In this document: one piece after another, positions 23,756-34,825 of the stretch
Numbering within the stretch: the stretch's first letter is position 1
Layout: every line of letters starts with the position of its first letter
Assembly (NCBI RefSeq): GCF_001642475.1
Contig: NW_019174078.1
Span: forward strand, 1 to 62,166
Length of the DNA: 62,166 nucleotides
Direction: 5' to 3'
From: Fonsecaea monophora
Taxonomy: Eukaryota > Ascomycota > Eurotiomycetes > Chaetothyriales > Herpotrichiellaceae
Notes under the pieces: generated by a model
The model's database searches: none
The model's input: only the letters and a program-made list of their open reading frames with translations
What the model was told of the DNA's origin: nothing
Translations under genes and position numbers: made by a program

Positions 23756-24390
23756 CTCGCTGGGGACCATGATGGCGGATTGGGATGCGCTTCTATCGGG
23801 AGGAGAAGATGGCGGTGGTTTTACCCGTAAGTGGGTCCTCTGTTGTCCACCCGTGTCCGGCCTGAAAACCTTAAATTTACCCCCTTGGCAAAAATGCACT
23901 CGACTGCAAGGGATGGCATCCCTCCCTCCTCGATGGTTGCCAAGAATGGCTGCCTAGAATGAATCCATAAATGACGTCAGGACTACATCCACCACAACCA
24001 CAACCAGGTAAAAAAGGGGGCAGGACCACAGCACATGTGACACACTATGGTGCAATTGGAACGAAAGAGTGATACATCCCCCCAGCCTCCGAGGAGGTCT
24101 CGCATGCTGTTGGGCGCCAAATCACTGGAAAGCTCAAACCTGGGCGTCGGTCTCGACCGGTCCACAGTTTACTAGCGTTGTGTCACATCTCGGGGTTGGA
24201 ACGATCCAGTCAAATTAAGGGGGGCTTTTTAGAGGGTCAGCTTCACTCTGCGCAGGTACGAGCCACCCAATCGGTGCACTTGGTGCTGCTCGACTGGTCC
24301 GCCTGTACCACAAGAGACAAGACCTGTGACTCATACCTGCGGACTTTTTTGGTCCTGTCGTATAACCTGTTCGACCACGGTACTCTCGTG
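23756..24390. other. Intergenic, no recognisable gene
   Basis: Only short overlapping frames are present and I recognise no motif. The stretch separates two tandem repeats. Confidence 0.4.
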
Positions 24391-24500
24391 TGACACGGCA
24401 CTTTGGTTCTGCACGGCACTTTGGTTCTGCACAGCACTTTGGTTCGACAGGGTACTTTGGATCGACAGGGTACTTTGGTTTGACACGGCACTTTCGCAAC
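24391..24500. repeat. 18-base tandem repeat, six units
   Basis: Consecutive units vary around TGACACGGCACTTTGGTT. Because 18 is a multiple of three, all frames stay open. On the minus strand they read as hexapeptide repeats such as KVPCRT, PKCRAE or QSAVQN (frames at 24215-24670 and 24243-24566). Three competing repeat peptides in three frames argue that this is a minisatellite and not a gene. Confidence 0.85.
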
Positions 24501-25209
24501 TCTTGTGCGACACAAAGGTTCCGCCAAGTCTGGGTCGGGAAAAAATAGGGGTTCTGGCTTTCCCACATAAAGTGCTCCCTCCCTTCCCGACCGCCTCCCA
24601 GCCTTCTCCCAGATCGCAGAGGTCTGTCAATAAAAAGGGCAAACAGCCTCAATTTCGCCTCAAGTTTCACTTCTCTTCCGGGTCCTGACGCCCCTTTCCA
24701 CCCTCACAAACATACAATCTTGACGGTCTTGACGGCATGAATGGGAAACACGGCTCTCGACATCTCGCCGACACCATATCTGACCTCAACAAGTAGATGG
24801 ACGGTCATCTACATCTCGTCGGCGTCGACACCAATTACGACAATTCTTTTTCGACTGGGTAAAGGGGGGAGAACTCTGTGTTCGGAGACATAATCGTCGC
24901 ACCTTGTGGCATGGGGTACCAAGTCACCGACGTCGTCGTCCGTCCGCATCATACTCACCAGGATGGTCTCGAAGACCCAAAAGTCAAGGACATAATGGAG
25001 ATCACGGCTATTTCCACAGACCGCAGCCCTCCCTAGAGATGTCTATCCCCCGAGCTGCGGTTTCCCGTCGTCGACGAACAGACCCTCGAGATGAGCAACG
25101 ATAAAGGTATTGCGGTCGTACACGTACACACCGAAGGCAATCAAAGCTTGGGACAAGAGAGAGGAAGGAGAAAGCATTCGTAGTTTTACAAGGCAGTTTC
25201 AACTACCAT
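24501..25209. other. Intergenic, no recognisable gene
   Basis: No coding motif is recognised. The left end of the mariner relic may extend into this stretch but its inverted terminal repeat could not be identified by eye. Confidence 0.35.
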
Positions 25210-26150
25210 GAACAACAGCACGAAAACGGCTCAAACAACGCGACCAATCAGGCACAAAATCCTATAAAAGAACGCGAAACATATCAAACAATCTTGGCCG
25301 CAAGCCAAGGATCTCAAAAGAACAGTGTAAATTCATTGTTTCTACAGAGAATCCCTATCGCCAGGAACCGCTCGATCTCAACCTCAGGAAACTTGATATT
25401 CCAGTCCCACGCCGCCGACTACGCAAAAGATTACTTCAGGACACAGATCAAGGTGGTAGCTACCTTCAGGCATTTATAAGGACAGAACTAAAGCCTTTTT
25501 ATAAGCCAAACCATATCGAATTTGGTCAGGAACACCAGGAGAAGACTATCGACAACTTCTGGCAATATCTTGTCTTTACAGACGAATTCCACTTCGACAC
25601 ACCTCGCAGGCTAAGCCTCGAGTTTTATGAGAACAAATTGGGGACATAGATATAACCCAGAGAACACCACAGAAAGGCTTCCTCGTCAAGGAAAGACCAT
25701 TCAGGCCGACTTCAAGAGTGAAAAGTCAATCTCTTACAACGACGAGAATGACGGTCCAACTGAAACAGTCGAGATCCAACCTCAACGTTGTTATGGCAGG
25801 CCTCAAAAGTCAAAATATGAGCTACACGGACAGTTCAAACAGCGTCAAAGCGAATGGGAAGCCTCGTTACCTCACAAGGCTAAATTGTACTCAACAGGCA
25901 ATTCAATAACCCAGGAATATTATACAAACACAATCCTACCTTACTATATCGATACTACTCAACAGGTGAGAGTATTCGGTAGGCCGCATATCTATAGGGA
26001 ATGGCTCCTAGTTGAAGACGAAGGGTGAGGCATTCGTTTGCGGAACGTCAGGCGAAAGAGATCTTTCAGGAGGAACGGGTTGGGATTGCCCAAGGCGAAG
26101 TTCAAGCGAGTATTGCAGAGATGTCCTGACGATGCAAACGACTGACAAAA
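25210..26150 (+). pseudogene. Tc1/mariner transposase relic
   Basis: An open frame from about 25220 to 25650 reads KRLKQRDQSGTKSYKRTR, then GRKPRISKEQCKFIV, then EKTIDNFWQYLVFTDEFHFD, where TDEFHFD matches the first catalytic aspartate region of fungal mariner-type transposases. After a stop and frame change, 25627-26028 continues with RYNPENTTERLPRQGK, EWEASLPH, TGNSITQEYYT and LLVEDEG, the approach to the second catalytic aspartate. Downstream, about 26040-26140 in another frame, EVQASIAEMS resembles the family C-terminus. The part between, which should hold the third acidic residue, is missing. The element is therefore broken by nonsense changes, frameshifts and an internal deletion. Terminal inverted repeats were not found. 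Confidence 0.75.
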
Positions 26151-26318
26151 ACAGATGACTAATAAAAGCTGACGCAGGGAGGGGACCCTAAACGTGCCAC
26201 CGTGGGTGATTGATGCTGGTATATACCTACCGTCCTTCATTTCCATATTGCCAAGCTGACCAATCAGAAGTGGAACCATATTAAATGGTCGCCCCGCTTC
26301 CATTGATTTTTACCAAAA

Positions 26319-26666
26319 TAGGAAAGTCTACAGGCTGTAACATGATTGGTGAAATTCACCTACACACTATACACTATACAGGATGACACTCCTGGCTGTT
26401 GATTGGCTGGATTTCTAACACAAGGCTGGAGACTCCTTTTTCCTTTTTTCTTGATCCTTCAACAGGATCTATCCATCTATACCAACGAATAACTCAATCA
26501 ATAAGTTGAAGACAGTTATGAATTCAAGTCATGGAATCCAACCGATTGAGACTCCTCTATGCTGTTTCTGTTATTGCTGTGCGATAGCTGGTATCCTCTC
26601 CACAATGCCCACCCACCGCCGTACGATGTTGATACCTCTGGCCAAGAAGACCCTCGCCCCAGTTCA
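26319..26666 (+). repeat. Dispersed LTR-like repeat R1, copy 3 (about 348 bases)
   Basis: Same orientation as copy 1. It contains GTCTACAGGCTGTAACATGA, CACCTACACACTATACACTA, a TTGGCTGGATTTCTAACAC-like block, TTGATCCTTCAACAGGATC, CTCAATCAATAAG, TGTTATTGCTGTGCGATAGC, CCCACCGCCGTACGATGTTG and CCTCGCCCCAGTTCA. The first TGTAATGGG bases are lost or replaced by AGG. The end half carries a short frame that reads MPTHRRTMLIPLAKKTLAP. Confidence 0.75.
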
Positions 26667-29591
26667 ATACGTACATAGAGGCCCGTTTCAAGCCGGTGCC
26701 TGCTTTTCCTGGTCCCCCTAGGAGCAACGGAAAAGTCAATCACAATCCAACCCAGCCTCAGGACTGTGACACGAACAGAAAAGTAAGGGACTGCAAAAGT
26801 TATCAGCGTAGAATGGTGTCACCCAGGGAAGGAAGGGAGTATGCAGAACGCAGAGACCATGGAAACATCTCGAGATCGAACACCAGCGAAGAGCATGCGA
26901 GCGAACAGCCGCCGCGGTTAACCAGTGAGGGAGGGCATCTGTTCACAAAGCTCCACCAAGCTTCCACAGTTGGATGTTTCTCTTTCTTCGTTCTGCTGTT
27001 GCTGTTCTTTGGACACTCAATGCCTGCTGCCTGTGATGGGCCCAGTGTGGGAGTGGGTGTGATGTGGTGTGTCAAGACGGCATTTTTCGAAATGCACCAT
27101 ATAAATTCTGGTTAGCAGGGCCAAAGTTTGCAATAGCATATCGAGATAGAGGTGCATTGTGTGGTGGGTGGGTGCATGAGGCTGCATGCACAGATGACGA
27201 GCCACGCTTTAGAGCAAATGATGAAGGAAAGACGTCTTCTCCTTGATCAACTCTCTCCACTCAGCTTGCTGGTGAAACTGAGCGATATTGAAGCGGATGA
27301 GAAATAAAATTCCACATCGGCCGTTACGTCGCCGCCGACTTCGTCTAGACGGGGCTCGAGATGGATCGACGACCCCCTTTTCCGACCTTCGGATGACTGA
27401 CCACGGTGTCGCCAGAAAACCTTGAAGAAGCTGAGGGAGTTGACAGATGGAAGTAGCTTTTCCTTTTGCGCGGATAGGCATAAACGAACAGCAGGTGCTT
27501 TGCGTTCGACAGGTCCGACCAGACATCGACCACGACTCTTATGTCCTCTCCACGTTCTTCCGCTCGGTTTGCTCGTCGCGCGCGATCCCTCCAGATATGC
27601 TTAATAATGACAAACGAAGCAGACAATTTCTCGAAGGGGACGGCAGACACTGATTGGATCGAGAACTTTGAGTATCTTTCGCAGCCAAGGTCTCTCGACG
27701 GGAGTTGTGCATGATCTCCTCCAGACAGGTTTCGAACGCCCTGGCTCACATGTCAGTCAGCTTCGAGACTCGTTTGAGTTCCGACAAGAGATTGATGGCC
27801 GGGCCATGCGGGCTTTTTATTTCGGTACCATGATCCAGACGATCCAGACGCCACAACACCAGCACAGGACCTTTCAATCATGTCCCTTTTTTTGGTGCTC
27901 ATCGTCGAGAGCTTGCCAGCATACGCGGTAGGTTCCCAAATAGACGGATGATCGGCGTCATCTCCGCGCTAGCTGGCTGTCAAGCTTTCGCGCCCACATT
28001 CGCTCCTTCCCGGCAAAGAAGTTCATTTTGGTCAGCGCCGTCTCTCCCACCATCTCTCTTCCTCCTTCACCGAGGAACAATGTGGAATGGTTGATACTTT
28101 TTCCGCGAGGATGAATGGCTTAACCGGGTCGCCGTCGAGCGTCGTTCGAGAGAAGAAGAGGGTTGACGTGCTCTTCGACCCAATTTGGACACAAGATAGA
28201 TGTATTCCTGCCTGAATCGTCCCACTCATCTCGGTTTGGGGCCAGATCAAACTTGCAAAAGTCACTAGCGACATGACTAGCGACATGACTAGCGACATGA
28301 CGGCGAAAAGCGGGATCAATAAAGATGTACCGGACGCAGGCCGGTCAAACGATGGATGGCCAAGGGATGGAAGCGTAGACGGCATTGGTGAGCGAGGCAT
28401 AGCGGATTTACGGTCCACACACGGCCGTAGATGCCACCTGGAAAAGCGTGGCGTTCTGGCACCTGTATCTTCGAACCACGCCGAGTTAGTAACCATTGGA
28501 ACCATCACGAAGCGTGGGCCGAGGCCCGTAGTTCTTCATGTTGCTGTATGTGTTGCCACCGAGTCACCGGGCCCCTGGACCTACCTCGCTGCATGAACCT
28601 CAACGTAGAAACGACACCATGTCGCACGCAGATGAGCAACCTACTTCCCTTCTTCCCGCAACAGCAAATGTTGGCCTTGACCCCCCAGTCGAACATGCCC
28701 CGTGACACCGTAACAGACAGCACGCGCGCATTCACCTCTCGCCCTTTAGATGCCAAAGCGCAGCAGGTGGCGAGAAATGAAGACATGACAAGGCGGGACA
28801 GAGACAAGGTGGAGAGTGGGTGGTGCAGTGGCCGAAAGTGCGTCGAAAGCGAGTATCTTTCAACAGCCGCTTTCCGTCAAAGATTGTGTCCAAACGGCCC
28901 CAAAAGGTTATGGACGAGCCGGCGAACATTCGCAACATGTTTGTCCGTCATTGCTCACGGCATGTCGCACACCTGTCGTCTGGAGACCACAGAAGCAGGC
29001 CCCCATCGATCAAAGCCACCGCCAGGAACCTGAAGTGCTCCGCGAGTTCCCCCAAGGCCTCTCTTCCTCGAAAGCAACGATGTTTTTCTCACCAGGACAG
29101 CATGGCGTGTGAGAGAGAAATGGATTGCACCGTTCTTGATACTCACGCTCAGAAACTGTTCTTTGCTTCTCCCTCTCTGGCCGGTATCAAGGCGGGATTG
29201 TCTGGGCCACTTACTTGCCTTGCCAACTTTGCTCTCCTCTCCCAACTTTCTCCACGCCTCGTCTCAAGGATGTCGTTGTAAGATAAGGACTGCTTCCCCC
29301 GTTCTGCCATCCTGTGGGTTGGGGCGCTTCCTGGCTTATCCATCTCCGTTTCAGATGTGTGTGAGTCACTGTGACACAATGACCAGAGTGAATCTTTTTC
29401 GCTTTCGAGACGTGACTGGGGCAAGACGCGACAAGGGACAACGTGGTTCATCTGGGAAATCGTTTAGCGGACCGCGTCTGACCGCTGCAACCAGGTGTGT
29501 GAAGGAAAACCGTAATTGGGCGTTGCCAAAGACGGTCTTGGATCCCGAAACCCAGCGGGCCCAAACTCCCTGTGTTCCTTGTATTCCTTTC
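26667..29591. other. Gene-poor stretch between R1 copies
   Basis: No family motif is recognised. Protein-like minus frames occur at 27345-27749 (134 codons) and 28032-28508 (158 codons), and a plus frame at 28431-29033 (200 codons), overlapping frames on the other strand. A 13-base unit around GACATGACTAGC is repeated three times at 28270-28302. Decayed genes are possible here, but I cannot name any. Confidence 0.3.
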
Positions 29592-30342
29592 CTATCCGTT
29601 TAGTCCAGGCGTGCCAGCGTTGCAAGCGTCCGTGCCCGTCGTCGTTGACTTGTTGTCGCCAATTCGCGTCGCTGATTCGTCAATAGGACCAAGCGATAGT
29701 ATCCGTTCATGGCTTGCGCAGCCACTTGCGTGGTGGAGGGAGGGGCTTCCACACGTCGGGACCTCGCTTATATCAACATCCCACTTCCGCGCTAGTTCTT
29801 CCATGTCGATTGTAAATCCCTTTCTTTCGCTTTGGCGACGGAAATGATACCAACAACAATGTCTGATTTCTTCGACAGGGCTCATTCCAAGACCAGACGT
29901 TGCATGACTCCTGGCCGAAGCCTTCCGAGTGAGTGAGTGACGTCTGGATGCGCCTGTGTGTGCTATTTCTCAAATCGATAATCAAGCTATCAGCTGAACC
30001 GTCGGCAATGTAGGGCGGTGATCCTGCAATGGATTTTGGTCTCGTCTGTTCCGTCGCTGAGGGTTGATTAGAGGTCGTGATGGGCGGAGGATATCCGGAC
30101 ACGTCACTCCGAATCGGACTACGAGGTGACGATATAACAAAACCCGTCCTGACTTTTCTGCGTTTGGCTTGGTCTTGGTCTTGGTCTTGCGGTTCACTGG
30201 TGTTACCGTGGCCAGAGCAACGCCGCTGCGAGAACTTTGATGGACTGGAAAAACAAGACAAGACCGTCACAGATGTAGGAAAACATCGCCAAGTAGATAG
30301 ATTGTAGGGTTGAGTGTCGTGTATCTGGGGAGCCTCCAGCAA
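29592..30342 (-). CDS. Possible small minus-strand gene, unknown function
   Basis: Two minus frames join plausibly. One (30342 down to 29773) has a low-complexity, basic, Ser/Pro-rich segment (SEPQDQDQDQAKRRKVRTGF) like a disordered nuclear protein. The other (29885 down to 29592) contains KGFTIDMEELARKWDVDISE, which looks like a short helical motif. They overlap in different phases, so a small intron or a frameshift between about 29900 and 29830 is needed. I could not find an unambiguous splice pair. No domain is recognised. It may equally be intergenic. Confidence 0.22.
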
Positions 30343-30445
30343 CCGTGTGCCGCGTGCCGTGCGGAAGCGTGGATGCCAGAAACAAGGTCATCCACAGCAC
30401 TCGAGGCCGAAGACTTCAAGTTCCATAGTCCACAGGCATATCCGT

Positions 30446-30855
30446 TGAACCGGGGCGAGGCTCTTAGCCAGAGCTGGCATCAACCCGTACGGCGGTGGGT
30501 ATGGTGTTGAGGGTAACGGTTGGCGTACCGCAATAACAAACCAGCATAGCGAGTCCTGATCAGATAGATTCATAACTTGATTCGATCACTGTCCTCAACC
30601 CACTAATTGCGTTGTTGCTTGGTTGAACAGATGGATAGATGGATAGATGGATAGATGGATAGATGGATAGATGGATAGATGGATAGATGGATAGATGGAT
30701 AGATGGATAGATGATGTTGGAGGATCAAGAAAAAAGGAGTCTCAGACCTAGTGTTAGAGATTCAGCCAATCAGCAGCCAAGAGTGTTATTCTGTATACAT
30801 AGTATACGGGTAAAGCCCACCAATCACGTTTCAGCCTGTAGACTTTTCCATTACA
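30446..30855 (-). repeat. Dispersed LTR-like repeat R1, copy 4 (410 bases)
   Basis: On the plus strand it runs from TGAACCGGGGCGAGGCTCTT through CATCAACCCGTACGGCGGTG, CAATAACA, GAGTCCTGATCAGATAGATT, GGATCAAGAAAAAAGGAGTC and CACGTTTCAGCCTGTAGACT to TTTTCCATTACA. It is longer than the other copies because it contains an expanded 8-base microsatellite where other copies have a single ATGGATAGAT. Confidence 0.78.
30631..30713. repeat. GGATAGAT microsatellite, about ten units
   Basis: An almost perfect run of the 8-base unit GGATAGAT (equivalently GATAGATG) lies inside R1 copy 4. R1 copies 3 and 5 carry only one such unit at the same place, so the expansion happened within this copy. Confidence 0.95.
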
Positions 30856-33273
30856 ATAGTACCGAAAGTGGAGAAAACGTACCGTTCAATCTCGGCTGGC
30901 TGGCTGGCTGGCTGGGCTTGTCCAGTCTGCTAGTCTGACTTGGGTCAGGCTGGCTGGTTCGCTGGCGCCGCGGGCTCGTCTATGGGATGGGAGCAACGAC
31001 CAGCTGGCTCTGCATTTCCTCCACATGTCAGTCTTTCTCACATATGTATCATTGTGGGCAAAATTGGCGAGGTACCCGCCAGCCACACACCTTGATCTCC
31101 TTTATACTTTCTTCAGGAGGAACAGAATCTCTTGGCGGCGAGAATCTCATCCTCGACAGTACCGGTACATCCTTCCGCGCTCTACCGGTATTGGTCTTGT
31201 TGTTCTTCAGTTTGGAATAGCAGTATTTCGTATTGCATTTGTTTCTTCTCCTCTCGCCCATTCATACTGTATATGTAGACGAAAGGTCTGGAACGGTGTC
31301 CAGTGTCCTCGTTTTGATTGCTTTTGCCTGGCCTGGCCTTTATAGTCGACATCCCGGCGTAAATGTCCCGGTGTGCTCTGCAGCAACGATATCCCGACTA
31401 CAAGACAAGGTCCCACAGTGAGCATCCATGCTTTTGTGAATTCTATACGTCGTTGAGCACAATTAAAAGATACGTACGTACCACTCATGCATGACGCATG
31501 CCGTGTGCGCGATGCGATGGATCTTCACCTCCTCTTCCCGAGGGTTTTCAGAGTGTTTGAATAGGTAACGTCGTCATCGTCTACAGCCTCGTCGTCCGGA
31601 GCAATGTTGACTGCGACGGTGGCGGGTGTCTCCACGGCTCTCTGCAGCGTTGACTTGGACAAACGGCATCTCCGAGACATCATCGTCTGCAAGGAATATT
31701 CTCTTCTGGAGGCGATTGGAGCGACATATTTTCTGCCGCAAAAAGCGTCTCCACCATCGTCTCCGACATCTTTCATCCGGAAGTCTAATTCCCCAAAGAA
31801 AACATAGTGCAAATTTCTCGGGAGAAAAACTGGGGCAAAAAGAAACTCAAGACTCGGTCAAAAAAGTGGAGCGTCTGGTCCACAGAGGAGGCCAGCTTGT
31901 CGACTTAGGCACTGCGGGCCCGACCCGAGTGCAAGCGACTTTACCTAGACTAGACTCTCGGAGTTCCTTGCTTGGGCTTGCATCCACGCGTAGTTCGCGG
32001 CACGCTAATGCAGAGTCGCCTGGAAAAAGGGGGTGGCGGCGCATTTAGTGTGTGGTCCGTTTCGGTTTTCCTGCTTACTAAGCATTGCGTCACTCTTACC
32101 GGCACCCAGCCAAGTACCCACAATTTCCTCCGAGACAGTTAATTGTCCTGACTACCCCACACGAGGCTGAGTGCGAGTGCACACATAGTGCGAGTGCACA
32201 CATATCTCTCACGCCGATGTAACTAGTTACTCTAGTTAGACTCATTCGTTCTCAGAATTCATGTCATAATTGCATGCACCCTTGACAGCGATCTCCTTCT
32301 CCTTCTGTTCAAGGCTGCGCCGTGATAATTGTCTGTGTACTGAGTGTACTTGGGGTCTCATCGTGCCCCTTTTCCTTCTGCCTTTTTTTTTGCCGGTGGT
32401 TCCCCAACAGTGTCTGCCTGCCACCGTGGCAGGAACTTTTCAGAGTTTTTCGTCTTTTTGTTTTGGACACGGGATCAATCAGAACCTGGTTCCCGCCTGG
32501 TTCGCCGCCTCGTCCTGTTCCACCGAGGGTGTTGCCCGAGGGCTGTCCTCAACGCGCCTGTCAATTCTCACTGACCGTCTTGTTATTGCTAAGCCCCCCC
32601 TTCTCTCCTCTCTCGTGACCGGTTCCTCCGTAGTCCGACTTCTTGAGGCTTTGACCGAGACAAGTTCGGTGGTTCGGTGTCGTCGCCCCGTCTCGCCCCT
32701 CCTACCACGATCGAGTCATCGCCGATCGACCTCAGTCCTTCAAGGCTGCGGCGATGTGCACCGCGCCCCTTTCACTGACGGCCTCAGCAAAGGCTCTGCC
32801 TTCTGCCATCCGGGTCGCGTTGATGTCCGCATTGAGGCGCGGCCTCCCTGCCCTTTTTTGTAGCCCTGGTCCTGCCTGGCATGATTACAACACCGGAACC
32901 CTTCTTCGTCGCCTCGCCAACCACCTTGTCGTCCTCCACCCTTACACTGCCCCGAGTCCGCGCCGGGCCTCTTCTGTTTCTCCATCCCATGGCCTGCATT
33001 CCGCGAAAGGCTGAGACCGATTGTTCAGCCCGGCCACGGGGGTTGGGGGGCACACTTTGTTTGGTTTTCAATGCCCAGTAGTCAGACAGCAGCTGACCGA
33101 AGTCCCGCGCCCAAGAAGACTGTTAGAAGTTTCGTATGTGTTTGTAGCTTGATCACGCTCCACAAAGTATAGACTCGATGACTGGAGGGGTTGGTGGGTT
33201 GTTATTTCCTGCCAGTGCGTGCACGGGCTATGTGTCGTCTCCAAGGATCAAGTCCATCGTCGCCCCCCAGCCT
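30856..33273. other. Gene-poor stretch before the homeodomain gene
   Basis: GGCT repeats (30893-30915) follow R1. A minus frame at 31525-31812 and a plus frame at 32270-32863 (197 codons) are the longest, and neither has a recognisable motif. A duplicated AGTGCGAGTGCACACATA lies at about 32168-32205. The last part (33080-33273) would be the 3' untranslated region of the minus-strand homeodomain gene. Confidence 0.35.
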
Positions 33274-34825
33274 TCAGGCAAATTTGAGGCCCGGAAAGAA
33301 ACATGGATCGTCGTCGTCGTCCGGCGCCTCTGCGACCTCGTTCGAGGCTTCCAGTACGTCTTCCAGGGTTGGCCCCACTTTTTTGGCACGCATATCTGGC
33401 TGCGCCGCGTTGTACAGATCTTCTATCGTCTGCCTGTGAGCGTCCTCCGCCGTCGCATGGTAAGGCGTGTGAGAACCCATCGGGGTCGTGGACGACCCGC
33501 CTGCGACCTCCTGGGGTCCCAACGGGCTTGCCGGATAATGGTTCACGGTGGTGGCAGGCCAAACTGGCCATGTGTTGTTGTACTGCATGGGAGCGTTCAT
33601 CTGCATGGGCTGAGCATTCGTGTGCATCGGAACGTCCACCGGCCGCTGAGTCTCATACCAAGGCGTGATCGTGGGCAGGCTAGACCCCGTCGCGGCCCCG
33701 GGCTCTCCCGCCCAAACACGTTGGCCACGTAGGTTGTTATAGACAGGGGCCCCGAATGCCTGGTTGTAGGTAGAGTTGACGCCGTTGAACCATTGACCGG
33801 GCTGACGGGTCGTAACGACAGGTATACCAGTCTGGTTCGGCGGCCAAAGGATTGGCATGGCGGGTGACAAAGACGGAAGTGAGGTTGTCAGCGCTGTTGC
33901 GACACCCGAGTCCGAGAGAATATGTAACAAGTTGCTAGACGCCTGGCCGCCGGTAAAGTCGTCTCGTGGGGTGAGTTCGACGCCAAATCTGAGCGTACTG
34001 GAGAAAAACTTGGGCGCTTCATTTAAATAGATCCCGACACCCGTTGGGAGCCCGTTGGTCCAGTGCCGGAACACGCGTGTCTCTCTAATGGCGGACATGG
34101 GGTACTGAATCATGAGCCAGCTCTCGGTGCCCGCGATAGAGTAGTTTATAGTTTGTGTGTCCGGCGTTCGGGCAACGATGACATCTGCCGACTCCCAGGT
34201 GCCAATTCGAAGGAGGCGGCATGCCATCCGGCGCACGGACGCTGGCGCGATGTATGTTGGACTTTGTGCGGCGGACTTGTCTTGCCCCGTCATCAGCGTA
34301 GCAGCATCATCCTGCGGCGTCAGGGGCATCCGAAGTCCGCTCGGGTTCTTCCGTTTCTCCTTATGTCGTCTGCGGCGATGTTAGTCGCGCTTTATCAAAT
34401 TCTCCGACACGGGCTGTGCCGCCTGCATACTTGTTCTGGAACCAGCTGAGGACGCGGCTCCCGTCCAACCCCAGCTCCTTGGCCATCTTTTCTCGATCTT
34501 TTGCTCTAGGGAACATATCTTCTGCAAACCTTGCCTCGAGAAACGCGAGTTTGCCTGCCGAGAGATGCTTTTTGGAACGTTCTGCCTGCCCATGTTCGTC
34601 TGCAGGCTCCAACTTCCGCTTGCCGCCCGCCGGCGGCTCCGGCGGCGTAAGGGGGGGCTGCCGGTTGAGCGTGTATGGCGTGGCAACGCCTAACGCGGAC
34701 GACGCGGGAGGATCGAGAGCGGTGACATCCTCACACTCGACCTCGTGGGAAGATAAATTCCCCGAAGAGTGGGGAGGCGAAGGACGTAGTTTGCCCGTGC
34801 TGCTGTGGGCCACGCGAGTGTTCAT
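33274..34825 (-). CDS. Homeodomain transcription factor
   Basis: Minus-strand exons 34825-34431 and 34369-33274 give 496 residues. The 61-base intron has GTATGC, a GACTAAC branch point and CCGCAG. The homeodomain spans about residues 83-141: RSKKHLSAGKLAFLEARF, then helix 3 with WFQN at 128-131, completed after splicing as KRHKEKRK. N131 is the invariant DNA-contacting asparagine. The intron splits the codon right after it. A second region (about 160-290, from CRLLRIGTWESADVIV to FTGGQASSNLLHIL) resembles the extended region found downstream of the homeodomain in some fungal homeodomain proteins such as fission yeast Phx1; this match is from memory. The C-terminus is Pro/Asn-rich with an acidic end. 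Expected to be a nuclear regulator. It is divergently oriented to the Blm10 gene. Intron retention gives about 155 residues lacking a full recognition helix. Confidence 0.85.

Noticed and set aside
23351..23899. 182-codon minus frame through the 103-base tandem repeat as a repeat protein
   Set aside because: Unit spacing is not a multiple of three, so successive units are read in different phases and the peptide repeat is not maintained.
32270..32863. 197-codon plus frame
   Set aside because: Leu/Ser/Pro-rich peptide from pyrimidine-rich DNA, with no motif, no splice context and competing frames.
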